Shown here piece by piece: positions 50,701-62,900 of a DNA stretch of 64,000 bases. The notes under the pieces are model-generated. The model worked only from the letters and a program-made list of their open reading frames with translations, was not told where the DNA came from and ran no database searches. The translations under genes and the position numbers were made by a program. Position 1 is the first letter of the stretch. Each line of letters opens with the position of its first letter. This DNA is from Tetrahymena thermophila SB210 (taxonomy: Eukaryota > Ciliophora > Oligohymenophorea > Hymenostomatida > Tetrahymenidae). The DNA lies in the NCBI RefSeq assembly GCF_000189635.1, contig NW_002476387.1:558001-622000 (forward strand), read 5' to 3'.

Positions 50701-53700
50701 ATGAGAGAGCATATGAATAAGGTATGAAATGTTTAAATATAAGCTCTGAATAACTGAAGGGGTTCCACAGCAATGAATTTGTTATATCTGATCTTAAAAA
50801 TATTGGATAAATATTATTCAATTAAGGTTAGTATGATCTTGCATTGCAGAAATACCTTTTAGTTTTAGATATCATTGCAGAAGACCAAGAAAAGAAATAA
50901 TAACTAGATTTAGAATTTCGAAATTCATAAAATTTGTATTTGAAAAAATAATCAGAACAAATAAATTAAATCAAGAGGACTCCATCAGCAAAAAGAGCAA
51001 CACAGTCTGGAAATATAGAGAGAAAAAGTACTTTTCATAAGAGTAAAATAATTCAAAAAGAAAATTAATCAGAAATACTGAATCACGTAGAATTTTGTGA
51101 ATCTGATAAAGATGGTAATTAAGAAAAAGAATTGAGTAACAGCGATAAGGTTTTAGAAAATTTGAATACGAATCATAATGAAGAAATTATGAATCTTGCT
51201 AATGCAGAACATCATGATTAAAAGGATATAAATTAAGATAATAAATAGAATAATTTTAGCGACATTGTTAGTTCTAATAATTAGTCTTTCTAAATAGATT
51301 AAAATGGAAGTAAAATTCCTCAAAATAATAAAATTTAAATTCTTATTTCAAGTAATTCATTAGCTGAGTTTTAAAATGACTCGGTTTTGACAAATAGCAA
51401 TGGGAAAAATTCACAGAATGAAATTCAAAGGAGCTCTTAGTTTGATAATAGTATAGATTAAAATAGATAAGCTTCTTTCTCTGAGTTTAACAGCAAAAAC
51501 AAGTAGCATGCGGATAATTTATTAAGTAGTAATAGCCAAAATAGCAAGTTAAATTCTGATTATTGCATTGACAAAGATGAAGATATTAAAGCTGATTAGA
51601 AGAATCATGTTTCTTTACTTGGCCATAAGGAAATTTAAAACACTATTCTTGATACAATATAAGAAAGCTCATATAATAACTCTATTTAAAATACTTTTAA
51701 ACCTGAAACACCCTCTCAAACTACTTCAGGTTAAACAAGAGATTTTACAAGCTTTACTACCTCAACTACTAATAACTTAAAATTTGAAAGTAATTTTCAC
51801 TCTAAAAATGTTATTAAGTAAGCCATGGAATATGACAATTCTTTAGGAAAATTCAACCAAGAGCATGTGTCGTAAGAAATATAAAACGATTTAGCATAAA
51901 TTTAAACTCTCATAGGTTAAGCATTAAATAAGTTAGGTCATTATGACAAAGCACTTAAATATTACGAAGAAGCATTAAAAACTACAGAGAAAAATTTAGG
52001 GAAAAATGATATACAAGTTGCTATTATTTTGGATTCTATGGGTGAATCCTTAGTCAATAATGGGCGCTATAAGGAATCTTTTAGAATATTTAAAAGATCT
52101 TATAAGATAAAAAGAAATGAGTATGGAAGAAATAGCATTCATTTAGCTGAAACTATCGCTTAAATGGGTAAGGTACTTGAAAAACTAACTCTATACGAAA
52201 AGTCTGCCTAACACTATTCTAAAGCACTTCAAATATTTGAATAGCATTACGGATAAAATCACATTAAGGTAATTTTGATTTTTTGTTTGTAAATAACTAT
52301 TTTATTAAATGATAACAATATTTTTTTTGGTGAAGACCGCCGAAATATTAAATCACTTAGGAAATGTTAAAAGAGCTGAAGGTAACTATAAATAAGCTTA
52401 TCAACTTTATTTAGAAGTGCTTACTATCATGAAAAATCATTATCCTTCGGACCACATAGAGATAGGTAAAATCTACCATGATATAGGAAACGTTTTAAGA
52501 AATTAAGAAAATCATGAACTTAGCTTGGATTATTTCTTAAAGGCTGAGGAAATAAAGATAAAATATTATGGTACTGACCATGTAGAAGTATCTAATACTA
52601 GATAGTATATAGGTATTATTTACAGAAAGATGGAAAAGTTAGATTTAGCTTAGAAATATTTTGAGCTAGCATTAGCTCCTATGGAGAATCATTTTGGAAA
52701 AGAACACATAGAAGTAGTTAAGCTGGTCTAAGAAATAGCTGTGTTATTGTAATTGTAAGGTCACCTTTAGCTTGCTAAAGAAAAATTAGAATTCGTTTTA
52801 AATAATCGTATTAAAGAATTTGGCAATTTTCATATTAAAACAGCTAATACAATGCAGAATGTAGCTACAATCGAAATGGAGCTTTGCAATTACTTAAAAT
52901 CACTTGAATATACATAAACAGTCCTTACTGTAAGAAAACAAACATTTGGTGAAAATCATATTAAAGTAGCTAACTCAATTACTAGTATTGCTTAGCTTTA
53001 AGATTTAATTGGTGATTATCAAAATGCTTAATCCTCTCTTGATAATGCAATTTAAATATATAACCTTGATCTTGTCACAAATAAAGGCAAAATACTTTAA
53101 GCAAACATAATAAGAGCAACTATTTTATACAACACTCTTCAACTTAAAGAAGCTTAAAACCTACTAGAAAAAGAGCTTATACCAAATATTAAGCCTAGTT
53201 CAGTAAACTACTAGCAAGCTTACACTCTGCTTGGATATATTTACTAATAGTAGTATCTGATATTTGAAGATAGTAATAATGATACTCAGTGGCTGCTTAG
53301 ACACTTTAGAGATTAAATTTCAGATGGAAGTCCTAGAGATTATATAACCATTTTTAGTAATTTAAGTTAAATCATATAAAATATTTTGATAGAGTCTGAA
53401 AAAACATATGGCAAAGACCATATTTCTTACGCTAACGTTCTAGAATAGAATGGTCTGTTCAATTTAAATGTAGAGCAAGTAGAGGCTGCTATTTAAATTA
53501 AATTGAAAAGATATGAAGCTTCTCATAAAGAAATTTTGAATTCTAAGTAATTGATATGTCAAATAGAATATCTAAAATCAAGACAAGAAAACAATCCCTT
53601 TGAGCAAGATCCAGATAAATGTAAAAGGATTGTTGAAAATCTTAAGGAGATTCTGGAATAAAAATAATAATTTTATTAAGATAATCCTAACCACACTCAA

Positions 53701-53838
53701 CTTTTCAATTCACTTTTGCTTTTATATAAAATCACTAAAGAAAATAATTATAGAGAAAGAATACTGTCTTTAATAAATTAAAATTAAATCTAAATCAATC
53801 AAAAGCCTGATAATTCCTAATAATCTATAGTTATATGA
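47763..53838 (+). CDS. protein kinase fused to C-terminal TPR (kinesin light chain-type) arrays
   Basis: Start ATG 47763; first intron probably 47790-47851, with other introns near 48061, 48239, 48400, 49277-49481 and 52270-52331. Stop TGA 53836-53838; about 1,850 residues. The N-terminal 480 residues are helical with an acidic stretch. The kinase domain spans about 49490-50460: glycine loop GSGGQGTVF, ALKF lysine, catalytic loop YAHKDIKPQNI, magnesium motif ADFG and activation segment end TPTYMSPE. The catalytic loop has HKD instead of HRD. An Asn/Ser/Gln-rich insertion separates ADFG from the P+1 loop. A second helical region with TPR-like pairs follows, then a long Asn/Ser-rich linker (50950-51880). 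Last comes a run of at least nine 42-residue TPR units of the kinesin light chain/NPHP3 type, each with an H(I/V) hinge, as in GKNDIQVA, GQNHIKTAE and GTDHVEVSN. All catalytic residues are present. Ciliates have many such kinases; the substrate is unknown. Confidence 0.85.
51890..53100 (+). other. TPR array, 42-residue units
   Basis: Tandem helix-turn-helix units in the C-terminal part of the kinase gene, each starting with an A/G-x-x-Y pattern and ending with (G/N)xxH(I/V)xxA. The spacing of 42 residues, not 34, marks the kinesin light chain-like subclass used for peptide or cargo binding. One intron interrupts the array. Confidence 0.8.
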
Positions 53839-55073
53839 CATTAATCAACCTTCAAACAAACAAATAAACATATAAACACTCATTCACTCACTCAATCAAT
53901 CAATCAATCAATTAATAAATTATTTAATTAAAAAAATAAATATCAAATAAATCATTATTAATTACTTAGCTAAATTTATTTAATTTAATTATTCTTATAT
54001 ATAAATAAATTAATTAAATTCACTTATATAAATCATAATTACATACATACATGCAAACAAAAATGGATGAGATGATATTTATTTATTTTTCTTAACAGAT
54101 AATTATATTACATTAATAATTCTATTAAATTTGATATTAATTTTTAAATTAAAATATTTATTTTGCATTTAAATTAAAAGTTTCAAAAATTTTCTTTTTT
54201 GATAAAATTAAAAAATAAATTTTAAAAAACATAATTACCTTATTTATCAATTTAAAATTTCTAAAATACAATAATTTTAATTTTTGGTTAATTTAAAATA
54301 CTATTTTTTCGAACTTTTATTTTCTAAATATAAAATTCCTTCATTTGGAATTAATTTATTTAGCATTAAATATTGTAAAATAACTGTTAAGTTTAAAAAA
54401 AAATTCTAATTTTTCATATACAGACTAAGATTTTCCAATTTGCTATCATTACAATCTCAAAAATTTTATAATTTAGAGATATTATGGTAAGATTTTCCTA
54501 TAAAATTATTTTTAAATTATTAATGACTTAATAAATATTTAAATCCTAATTTTATTTAATATTTTTATATTTTATAGCGTTTATTTTTTATTTTTAAAAT
54601 AAATTTTAGGTTTAATGGTTTATGAATTTAAGATTTTTAACAGATAAAAATAAATTTATTTTACTGAATTAAGATAAACAAATAGCAAATATAAAAAATG
54701 AATTAATTCTCTTTATAATATAAATAAAAAGTTATTTCATGTGAATGAAAAGCTAAAAATTAACTAACTAGCTTAAATTTGGCTTTTATAAATTACAATA
54801 ATTAAATTTTTATTGAACTATATATACAAAATAAATACAATAGATATTTATCCATCAATGAATAAACTAATTTACTTGATCTTTTTAAGTATTATTTAAT
54901 TTTAAAGAGTTTTTGTTTGACTTAAGTGTTATTTACATTAGAACAATTAGATATAATCCTTGATACTAAACCTTTAAAATGTATTTATAACTAACTATTT
55001 TAAAAAACTTGGTCTGTGAACGGTATTTATTTAACTATCCACATAAATTATATTTTGCATAAGATATGTTCAA
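53839..55073. other. intergenic between convergent genes
   Basis: About 1.2 kb. A tetranucleotide-rich tract sits directly after the kinase stop (53853-53920), with ACAT repeats near 54042. The rest is A/T-rich. A plus-strand frame at 55016-55240 mostly overlaps the next gene in antisense and is not a gene. Confidence 0.55.
53853..53920. repeat. CAAA/CACT/CAAT tetranucleotide tract
   Basis: A run of related tetranucleotides that shift from CAAA through CATT/CACT to CAAT and TAAT, starting 15 bases after the TGA of the kinase gene, so it is probably transcribed in the 3' UTR. Confidence 0.8.
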
Positions 55074-56048
55074 TCAAAAGGATTGCTTTTCTATTAACTC
55101 GCTTCTACGGTCAAAGAAGAATTCTTTATTTGGGTTATCTTAAACAGTGTTTATGTAGCTTCTATTTTTCCAATAGAAGACAAAGAAAATGGACCAAGGA
55201 CCAAGGAAATAACAGATTGCTTTTACGAAAACAAAAATAATAAGTGTAAAAAAGTTGGATGAAAAGTAGAATTCGTTGCAATCAATCAGCTTTTCAGCAT
55301 GAGTATGGGAGATGTAATCCCAAATGAACAATAGAAAAGAGGGCAATAATACACCTATCAATAGACCAGGAAGTTATACCTTTCTGTTTTCACAATCATC
55401 TTTTGAGTAGTTTTAAATTCCTTCTTCAGTATATCCAACGTCAGGCTTAGATTAATTTTAGATAAATTAAATAATATTCACAGTAGCATATGCTTAAATG
55501 CAGCTTAAGATAAAATTTGAACCAGAAATGAGCATCCAATCCATACGCATGCAATTATAAGGAGCTTCAGGAGTATTTTTATGAAGGAATCCACAGAAAA
55601 ACCATAGTCCAAAGAGATATCCAAAGGTAATCTTTATCATTTTATCTATATTAGCTTTCATAGAATCTGATAATTCTTATATTAAGAAGACTATTTAGCA
55701 AATCAAAATCGAATTACCGAAGATTAAAGTTCTGATACTAAAATGCCAAATTTAACTATTATAAAATCCAAAGAATACTGCAGCCATCACTACCTAAAAA
55801 AATGCAATATACATAGTTACTTTATCCCAGAAATCTAAAATTTAATTTCTATCTTTCATAATATTTCTTAAAGCCATAAATCCGTAAGCAACAGAAACAA
55901 GAGCAACAGCTAATAAAATCAGATTCTCCATGCATCCAAATAAATTATCTATAGTGCATTAGGCTAGAGTGCTTACTAGTACATAACTGCCTTCAGTTTA
56001 ACTAGTATCTTATTATGTTGTTGATGATGATTGCGATGAATGTGACAT
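55074..56048 (-). CDS. seven-helix membrane protein (324 aa)
   Basis: Uninterrupted frame of 325 codons from ATG 56048-56046 to TGA 55076-55074, without introns. A Ser/Gln/Thr-rich N-terminus of about 45 residues is followed by hydrophobic stretches that read as seven membrane helices, for example NLILLAVALVSVAYGF, MYIAFFQVVMAAVFFGFY, TFGYLFGLWFFCGFL, LPGLLIGVLLPSFLLFIW and FTLIIFVFVKAICYFLG. A large loop between helices 5 and 6 contains a tyrosine-rich acidic segment and a cysteine. The C-terminus is short and charged. Seven helices with an exposed N-terminus suggest a receptor-like protein, perhaps of a ciliate GPCR or THH1/TOM-like family, but no diagnostic GPCR motif (DRY or NPxxY) was seen. 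A transporter-like or orphan membrane protein is equally possible. Confidence 0.7.
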
Positions 56049-57299
56049 ATTTAATTTACTTAATTATTTATTTTTAAAAGCTTTGGAAATCTATTTTAAA
56101 TTAGAGCTTAAAGAGCTTTAGATTATATCTAAAATTTTATGACAATAGAAACTAAACTATAATGCTGTTGTTATAAATTTGCTTGATGGCCTTTTCTAAT
56201 TTGAAGTCTTTCTTTCCTGTTTATAATTTCCTTTTCCTTTTTAGAATTACTTATTTATGATAAAATTTATTATTATTATTTTCTTTTCTATCTAATAAGA
56301 GGTAATTTAAAATACTTATTTGAAAATCTGCATATTCACAGTCAAAAAACAATTAAATGAGTAATTAAGCTATTAAATTATCAAATTGAATCTTAGTTTG
56401 ATTCTAGCTAAAAATTTGGTAGTAAATAAATAAAGAAATTACTTTTTTTATGTTGAATAAGTAGTATCTTTGTTAAATTTTAAACTTTGAAAAATAAGTA
56501 AAATAAATACCACCTTTTCTATTTTAAAAATATCTAAAATAAAAAATAAATTATAATAGATAAAATAATTATATCTTGAATACAAATCAAATAAAATAGA
56601 AAGTATCCAAAAAAAAGATAATAGATTAATAAGTTTTGATTGATCATTATTGAAATTCTGAATAAATTGATTTCAATTGATACCTCATAATTCATGAATA
56701 TAATTTAATTCAAAAAAAATTTAATTATGACAACCTTATACTATTCGATTTAAAATAAATATATTTTTCATAATAATTTTATAAATCTAAATTATAAATA
56801 AAGATCTATGTAATTATAGCTTTGAATTGGGAATAAATAATATAAAGAAATATAATATTAATTACCTTTTTATATAAGTTATAATATCTTCAAAAATAAT
56901 GCTAGTTTCACTCTAGAATAAAATATAGTCTATTTTTTATTAAATCAATGCATCCTTTTTAAACAAAATATTAAAAATAAAATTTAAATAAATTTATGTT
57001 TGTATTATATTAAGTTTTTTAATTATTTATTTCTTCTTATAAAATAAATTTATACTTTTTTCAGTTTTTAAATATATAGTTATAGATAAGAGATATTTTT
57101 TAAGAAGATTTAATCATTCGTGTGAAATAAACTTATTATTTTGTAGATAATAAAATTAATAAATTTCTTTTATCTTCAAAAATTACTTAAAAATAAATTA
57201 TTTTATTTATTTGTTAATTTTCAATTTTTTATTTTCAATAAATTAATACGATAATAATTCAAAATTAAAATAATGCCTGAGAATTTTCAAAAACCGGTT

Positions 57300-57317
57300 A
57301 AATAAATAAATAAATAA
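57300..57317. repeat. (AAAT)n run
   Basis: Short tetranucleotide repeat in the 3' flank of the nucleoporin gene. Confidence 0.7.
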
Positions 57318-57487
57318 AGAATTGGTTTGAAAATATATTAAATGATAAAAATTACAATTTTTAATTTAAACATTTTTTTATTTGAAAAAAGTGATTGTTT
57401 GTTTTTAAGAGATAGATTAGTTTATATTTGAAAAATTAATATTTTTTGTTTGTATTTAGTATAATATTTTAAGATCAGCTTATTGAT

Positions 57488-57510
57488 TATATATATATAC
57501 ACACATATAC
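57488..57510. repeat. TA/CA dinucleotide run
   Basis: Alternating TA then CA steps in the 3' flank of the nucleoporin gene. Confidence 0.7.
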
Positions 57511-57632
57511 TTATTTACTTACTTTACTTAGATTTATAATTGAATAATATATATATTATTTAAATGAATGAATAATCACAATACTTTTATTTCTTCATTC
57601 TTAATTTAGCAAAAATCTTTTAATTTATTTAT

Positions 57633-58805
57633 TCAGATTCTTTTTTCGTTTGGTTGCTTAATTTACTGTTCTTCTTCATGTTTTCTAATTTATTTTTCTA
57701 AATTATCTGAAATGTTTGAAAGCAGCTTAAAGTAACGATTCTCTTCATTAAGAGATTGCTTAGTTGATTCATTTAGATCAGAGGCAAATCCAAATTCTCT
57801 CTAGTCTTGAATATGAACTATTTTCATACGGAAACTTTCGTAGTGCTTATGGAATTCATAAACGAGAGCTGTTACATTATTGAAATATTTGAATAACTAT
57901 TCAACAATAACGAATATGAATGCTAATTCTTCTTCATCATTTCTCTTTTAAATTTCTACTTAAAGCATTTGCTCTACTTCATCAATTTGACGTTAAAGTT
58001 TCTCTAGCTTAAGTTAGAATTTTTCTTGAGCTTTAATAATAAATGGTTGAGGCAATATAAGACGAGGGAACTAGTGGTTTTCTAAGTAATTTGTAAAGGT
58101 ATAGAAGAAATTAGTGATGTATTATTTTTGATCTTATTGCTCTGTAATCAATTCGTTAACTGTTTCTTAAATATCTTTTACTTACTATGCAGTTTATTTT
58201 AAAGAAAGACTTGATTGCTAAATAACTTTTCTTGTTTCTTATATTTAATTAAATAGCTCTCTCTAAGAATCGACGAGTTTGGCTACATCTTGCTCAGTTT
58301 TTTAAATATCTTTGTTAATATTTGTCAGTTCATCAAAGAATTCTTTAGGCAAAATGTTTACTGGTTTATGAGCATAAATATTATTGTTATCACTAACATT
58401 TACATCTCTTTCTATTGAAATTTATTCTTTTTTTACATTTTAAAGCTATTAATACAATTATTTAGCTTCTTTCCATGTTTATGACTAAACAGTATGTTAA
58501 ATTTGCTATTAATTGTTAGTTTATGTTTAATTTTGGACTATTGGTTTTTAGTTAGCAAAAATACCACCTTAACCTTAAGCTGGAGCTTACTATCCTATAG
58601 GATTATTAAAAATGGTTCCTCCTGCTGCAGGTTATTAATTTCCTCCAAAGACAGGTAGTCCACCTGTTTAGTTTCCGCCTAATTATAAAGAAGGCTAATT
58701 ATTAAATAAACCACCTCCTTGCTATCCTGTAGTGGTGGTTTAAAAAAGACCACCTGGCTTTTACCCGCCAATTTAGACTCCTTAATTCTAATTAAAAAGT
58801 GACAT
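57633..58805 (-). CDS. NUP58: FG nucleoporin of the Nup58/Nup49 family (390 aa)
   Basis: Single exon of 391 codons from ATG 58805-58803 to TGA 57635-57633. The first 110 residues are Gly/Gln/Asn-rich with degenerate FG-type repeats: GGLFQ, GGGLFNN, LPVFGGN, GGTIFNNP and GGIFANQ. The rest is helical and matches the coiled-coil part of Nup58/Nup45 and yeast Nup49: LPKEFFDELTNINKDIQ, then LPQPFIIKAQEKF, LQRQIDEVEQML and YNNVTALVYEFHKHY-like helices. In other species this subunit joins Nup54 and Nup62 in the central channel trimer of the nuclear pore, forming part of the diffusion barrier. Only one canonical FG dipeptide (VFGG) is seen; the other repeats read LF or IF. No introns, unlike its neighbours. 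The FG character plus helix pattern makes the family call good. Confidence 0.78.
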
Positions 58806-59941
58806 TTTGATACTTATTTTATTTTATTATTTTAATTTTGAGCTTGTTTAATAATTAATAAAGATTTAATTAAATGAAATTAAATATTCTTATTCACTTT
58901 ATGATTTTTATATTTGGCATATATATCTATTTATCTTATGATATATATGTATCCTTAATCCTTTATCTTATTATTTTAAAATTAATGTTTTCTTTATATG
59001 CAATCAAACTAAGCGCCTATTTTGAATTTTAAGCGTCTATTATATATTTCTATTATTATTTACTCTAATGACATTTTTCAAATATATTTTTATTTAATTT
59101 AAAATTATTTTGTTTAAGATTTAAATTTTATTCTGAAAATAATTTCAAAATTTGTTCAAAACAAATGAAAATAGTAAATAATTTCATCTATCTTGAGTAT
59201 GAATAAATTATTAAAAACAAAAAAATAAGCTTAAATTTACTTTAAAATTTTAACTTATATTAACTATTTTTAATTTAAATATCTTTTAAATTGAATTAGG
59301 TAATTGTTTTTTTTATCTTAAAACATATTAAAAAGTAAATAAAATAAAATTCTATTAATATATAGCTTAAAAAATAAATTTTGATAATTTGTGTTAAAAC
59401 AAAGTAAAAAAAAATCTATTTTTAACAATCAACAACTTTAAATAATTTTTAGTTAATTTTTGAAAAGTAATACTTCATTCATCATCTTCATTAAACTATT
59501 TAAGAATTAAATTAATCTATTTACCTAATTCTTCAAAAAATTACTTAAGTATACCAAAGTATAAGAGTGCATCAATGCTTGTATGAAATAATATATTTTC
59601 AATAAAGAGTATTCATTCAACAATGAAAGGTAGTCAGTCATCTCAATTTTATTTTGTTTTTCTTCATTTAGAAAAATATTTATTTTTTAAGATACTTAAA
59701 ATTTAAATTTTTTGATTTTCTGCAAGAAATGCTTTTTAAATTTCTAGATAATAAAAGTAAATATACAGATGTGATGATAGATAGATAAATAAATAGTTGA
59801 AAATACAATAGATATTTAAAAGGTAAAGAGGCAATAATTATTTAATTTATTTTTCAGTTCTGAAAACTTAGTTATTTAATATAATATTTTATATAGTGCT
59901 TTTTTAATATTTGATTCATTTTTATTAATTTATTTTATTTA
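58806..59941. other. intergenic, A+T-rich
   Basis: Between the MSH6 3' end and the nucleoporin start, both on the minus strand. It contains a GATA/AAAT run near 59772. No gene was seen; the nucleoporin promoter should lie in the first part. Confidence 0.55.
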
Positions 59942-62900
59942 TCATAAAAGTTAAACTTTATTAAATTATTCAATAATTTATTCCAAATTTTCATCTCTAT
60001 CATATTCTTAGATTGCTTTCATCAAAATTCCAAAACGCTTATTTGTGTTGTAAGCATGCTAAATATTTAAATTTTCTTCAAATTCTTTAGCTTTTTACTT
60101 TGCAATTTCAATCAAATTATCGCTTATACCAACAACCTGTTTTATTAATTTATTTAATAGAATTAATAATTTAGAAGTGAAATAAAATTATTAAATTACC
60201 TTTGCAACATTTATACCAAAACTAGATGAACATTCTCCTGCTTTTAATCTATATAAAAATATGACTTTACTTCTCTTCTCATCAACATGACATGCCATGT
60301 GATAATATGCTATTTATGGATAATGTCTAAATTCATCAAGTAATACATGATAATGAGTAGCAAATAAACAACGACTTTGTAAATTTTCTACCAAGTATCT
60401 TACTATAGAGTATGCAATGGCAACTCCATCAAAAGTGGAAGTACCTCTTCCTAATTCATCCATAATAATCAAAGAATGCTTTGAACCTTACTTGACTGCA
60501 TTTGATGTTTCTTCCATTTCAATGAAGAAAGTACTTTTTCCATCCATCAATTTATCACTTGCACCAATACGAGTGAATATACGATCTACCAATGTCATTC
60601 TCAAAGATTTAGCAGGTACATAACATCCAATTTAAGCTAAAATTGCCATTACACAAGCCATTCTCAAAGTTGTAGATTTACCACCCATGTTAGGACCTGT
60701 TAAAAGAATCAAGTTCTTATTGTCTTCAAACTGTCCTGTCTATTTTATGTCACCAAGATAAATATCGTTAGGGATAAAGTTAACTCCCATCGAAGCTAAG
60801 CATGGATGTCTTCCAGAGGTTAACTCAATGAATGGTACATATTTTTCAGAAGCAGGATATAATTCAGGTCTGCTCATAACTCCATCAGCAAGCAAGAAAC
60901 TTACTCTGCTTAAGCTTATTAAGCAATCTAATTCTGCAAGAATATTAATTAAGGTATCCCATGTTTTATAGCTTTCATAGAACTCTTTGAAAATGAATCT
61001 GCAAAATTCTTTGAGTTCTTTTTTTTGAACATCTTCAGCTTCATCGAGCTCAGCTAATTTAAAAATTGTTTTAAAATTTACTTAATAAAAATTAAATTTT
61101 TTATTTACCTATGAGTTCACGCAATTCTTTTGTTTAGAATCTTTGATATTTGCCTGCTTTACTTGTGAAATCAAAGTTTTTAGGTTTTTTATTTCCTTTA
61201 ACTAAATCTTCATTTATTTCTAATTCATATCTCAAGCCATATTTAATAGTTTTGTCTTTCATTTGCTATTAGATTTAAACTAAGTAATTTTAAAGTTTTT
61301 TCTCGACATTCTAAACAGCTTCTGTGGCTAAATCATATGAATTAACTAACCCTTTTTTAGGTAAAGGTTTTTCCTAGCCCTTAGGACCTTACCAGACAAT
61401 ATAATTTTAGAATTCTTATATATATTTAGAAGCAGGTGGAAGTAAACCAGAACTTTTAGATTTTTTACTTTGTTTATTTTCTATTTCCATCTTTTCTGCT
61501 TTTGCTGCATGCTAGTTTATATTTTCTTCAACCTCATCTTCTTCATCTGAATAGCCATGGTAAATCATAGCAGGTAATTCATACTCTTCTTCATCTTCGT
61601 GGTCAATGGTGTTTGGGGTTACCAATTTTCTCAGTCTTTTACTCTTAAACTAGTCAGCAAAAGGAGTAAGATGGGTTTTAATGAGCTTTTCTGATTCTGC
61701 CAATTTAGTTGTTAAATCTTTAAACTCTTTTAAACGAGAATATGAGAAATCTTCAAAATAAACTACATTTTAATTTTATTGTCTGATGGAATACTTGTAT
61801 ATTCTACCACACATTTTTTCAAGATCTGGAAGCTTTTCAATACCTCTGAGGAAGGTATCTCTCTCAGAATTAAACTTTTAAAGATCTTCAATAGCATCAT
61901 ACCTATCATAAATTTTGTTAATATCCATTAAAGGAGCACAAATCCAATTCTTAAGCATTCTATAACCAAATGGAGTTTTTGTTTTGTTTATATAACCAAG
62001 TAGTGATCCATCATCGAAATGTAGCTTATAATTTTCTTTCTAAGTGCTTACTGGCCCGCTTGAAGAGTCTAATATTTCTAAGTGCTATAGAGACTAGCTG
62101 TCTAAAATCATACAGCTTCTAACACCCTTCTCAATATCATAAATTTGATATCTGGCAACTGAAATAACTTAATCTAAAATTAAAATAGATTTTAAATAAT
62201 TAAAAAGTCCTGCCATAGATTCAAATATAAGATCTCTCTTCGTTTCTTCAGTATTGTACAAATTATTTAGCAATTTAGGCCACTTTTAATTTAATTTAGT
62301 TTAATATCAATAACTTAATGTCAATAAATGATTTATTAAATTTACCTTGCCTTCTAGAACATCACCGTGTGTTTTATCTAGATGATTATAAGCCATTCCT
62401 TTATTCCAGTTATCATTTTTATTTTAAAGGGGAGATAATTAAGGAGCTAAATAGCCTGATTAAATGATTTTTTTAATATCATGAGTCATATTGTCTGGAT
62501 CATAAACAATTTCTTAAGGTTTAACCTGACAAAGTAATGTTTTAAATTGTGTAAAATGTATGTCATCATTTAAGTAAGCGACAGTTATAACGTTTGTTGA
62601 ACTTTCAACTATAATTATACCAAATTTTGTTTAGAAATTTCTTAATGACATTAAATATCTTGGCTGGTAGTCAGTTTCGTTATTTTAATCATAAGTACCT
62701 TTTGTCATAACCTATACTAATTCTCTCGAAACACACTTAGGTCCACTTTTTTCCCTCATTAAACGCTATTTCATCTGCTCAGGAGTTTCTGTTTGTTCAG
62801 CTACGGCTACTTTATATCCTAAACTAATTAGCTTAGAAGCCATTTTATCCAAAGCTTTTTCAGGAAAACCTGTATGCATTTTTTTACCCATCCAATTAAG

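Larger units (their letters stand above)
56049..57632. other. intergenic, A+T-rich
   Basis: About 1.6 kb between two minus-strand genes. It holds an AAAT repeat at 57300-57317 and TA/CA dinucleotides at 57488-57510. No coding frame, RNA gene or transposon was seen. Confidence 0.55.

Noticed and set aside
53853-53920. Possible telomere or chromosome-breakage signal
   Set aside because: The repeats are mixed CAAA/CAAT units, not CCCCAA/GGGGTT, and no AAACCAACCTCTTT-like breakage sequence was seen by eye in the window.
55016-55240. Plus-strand frame near 55 kb
   Set aside because: It is mostly antisense to the C-terminal helices of the seven-helix gene, which has the better composition and length.
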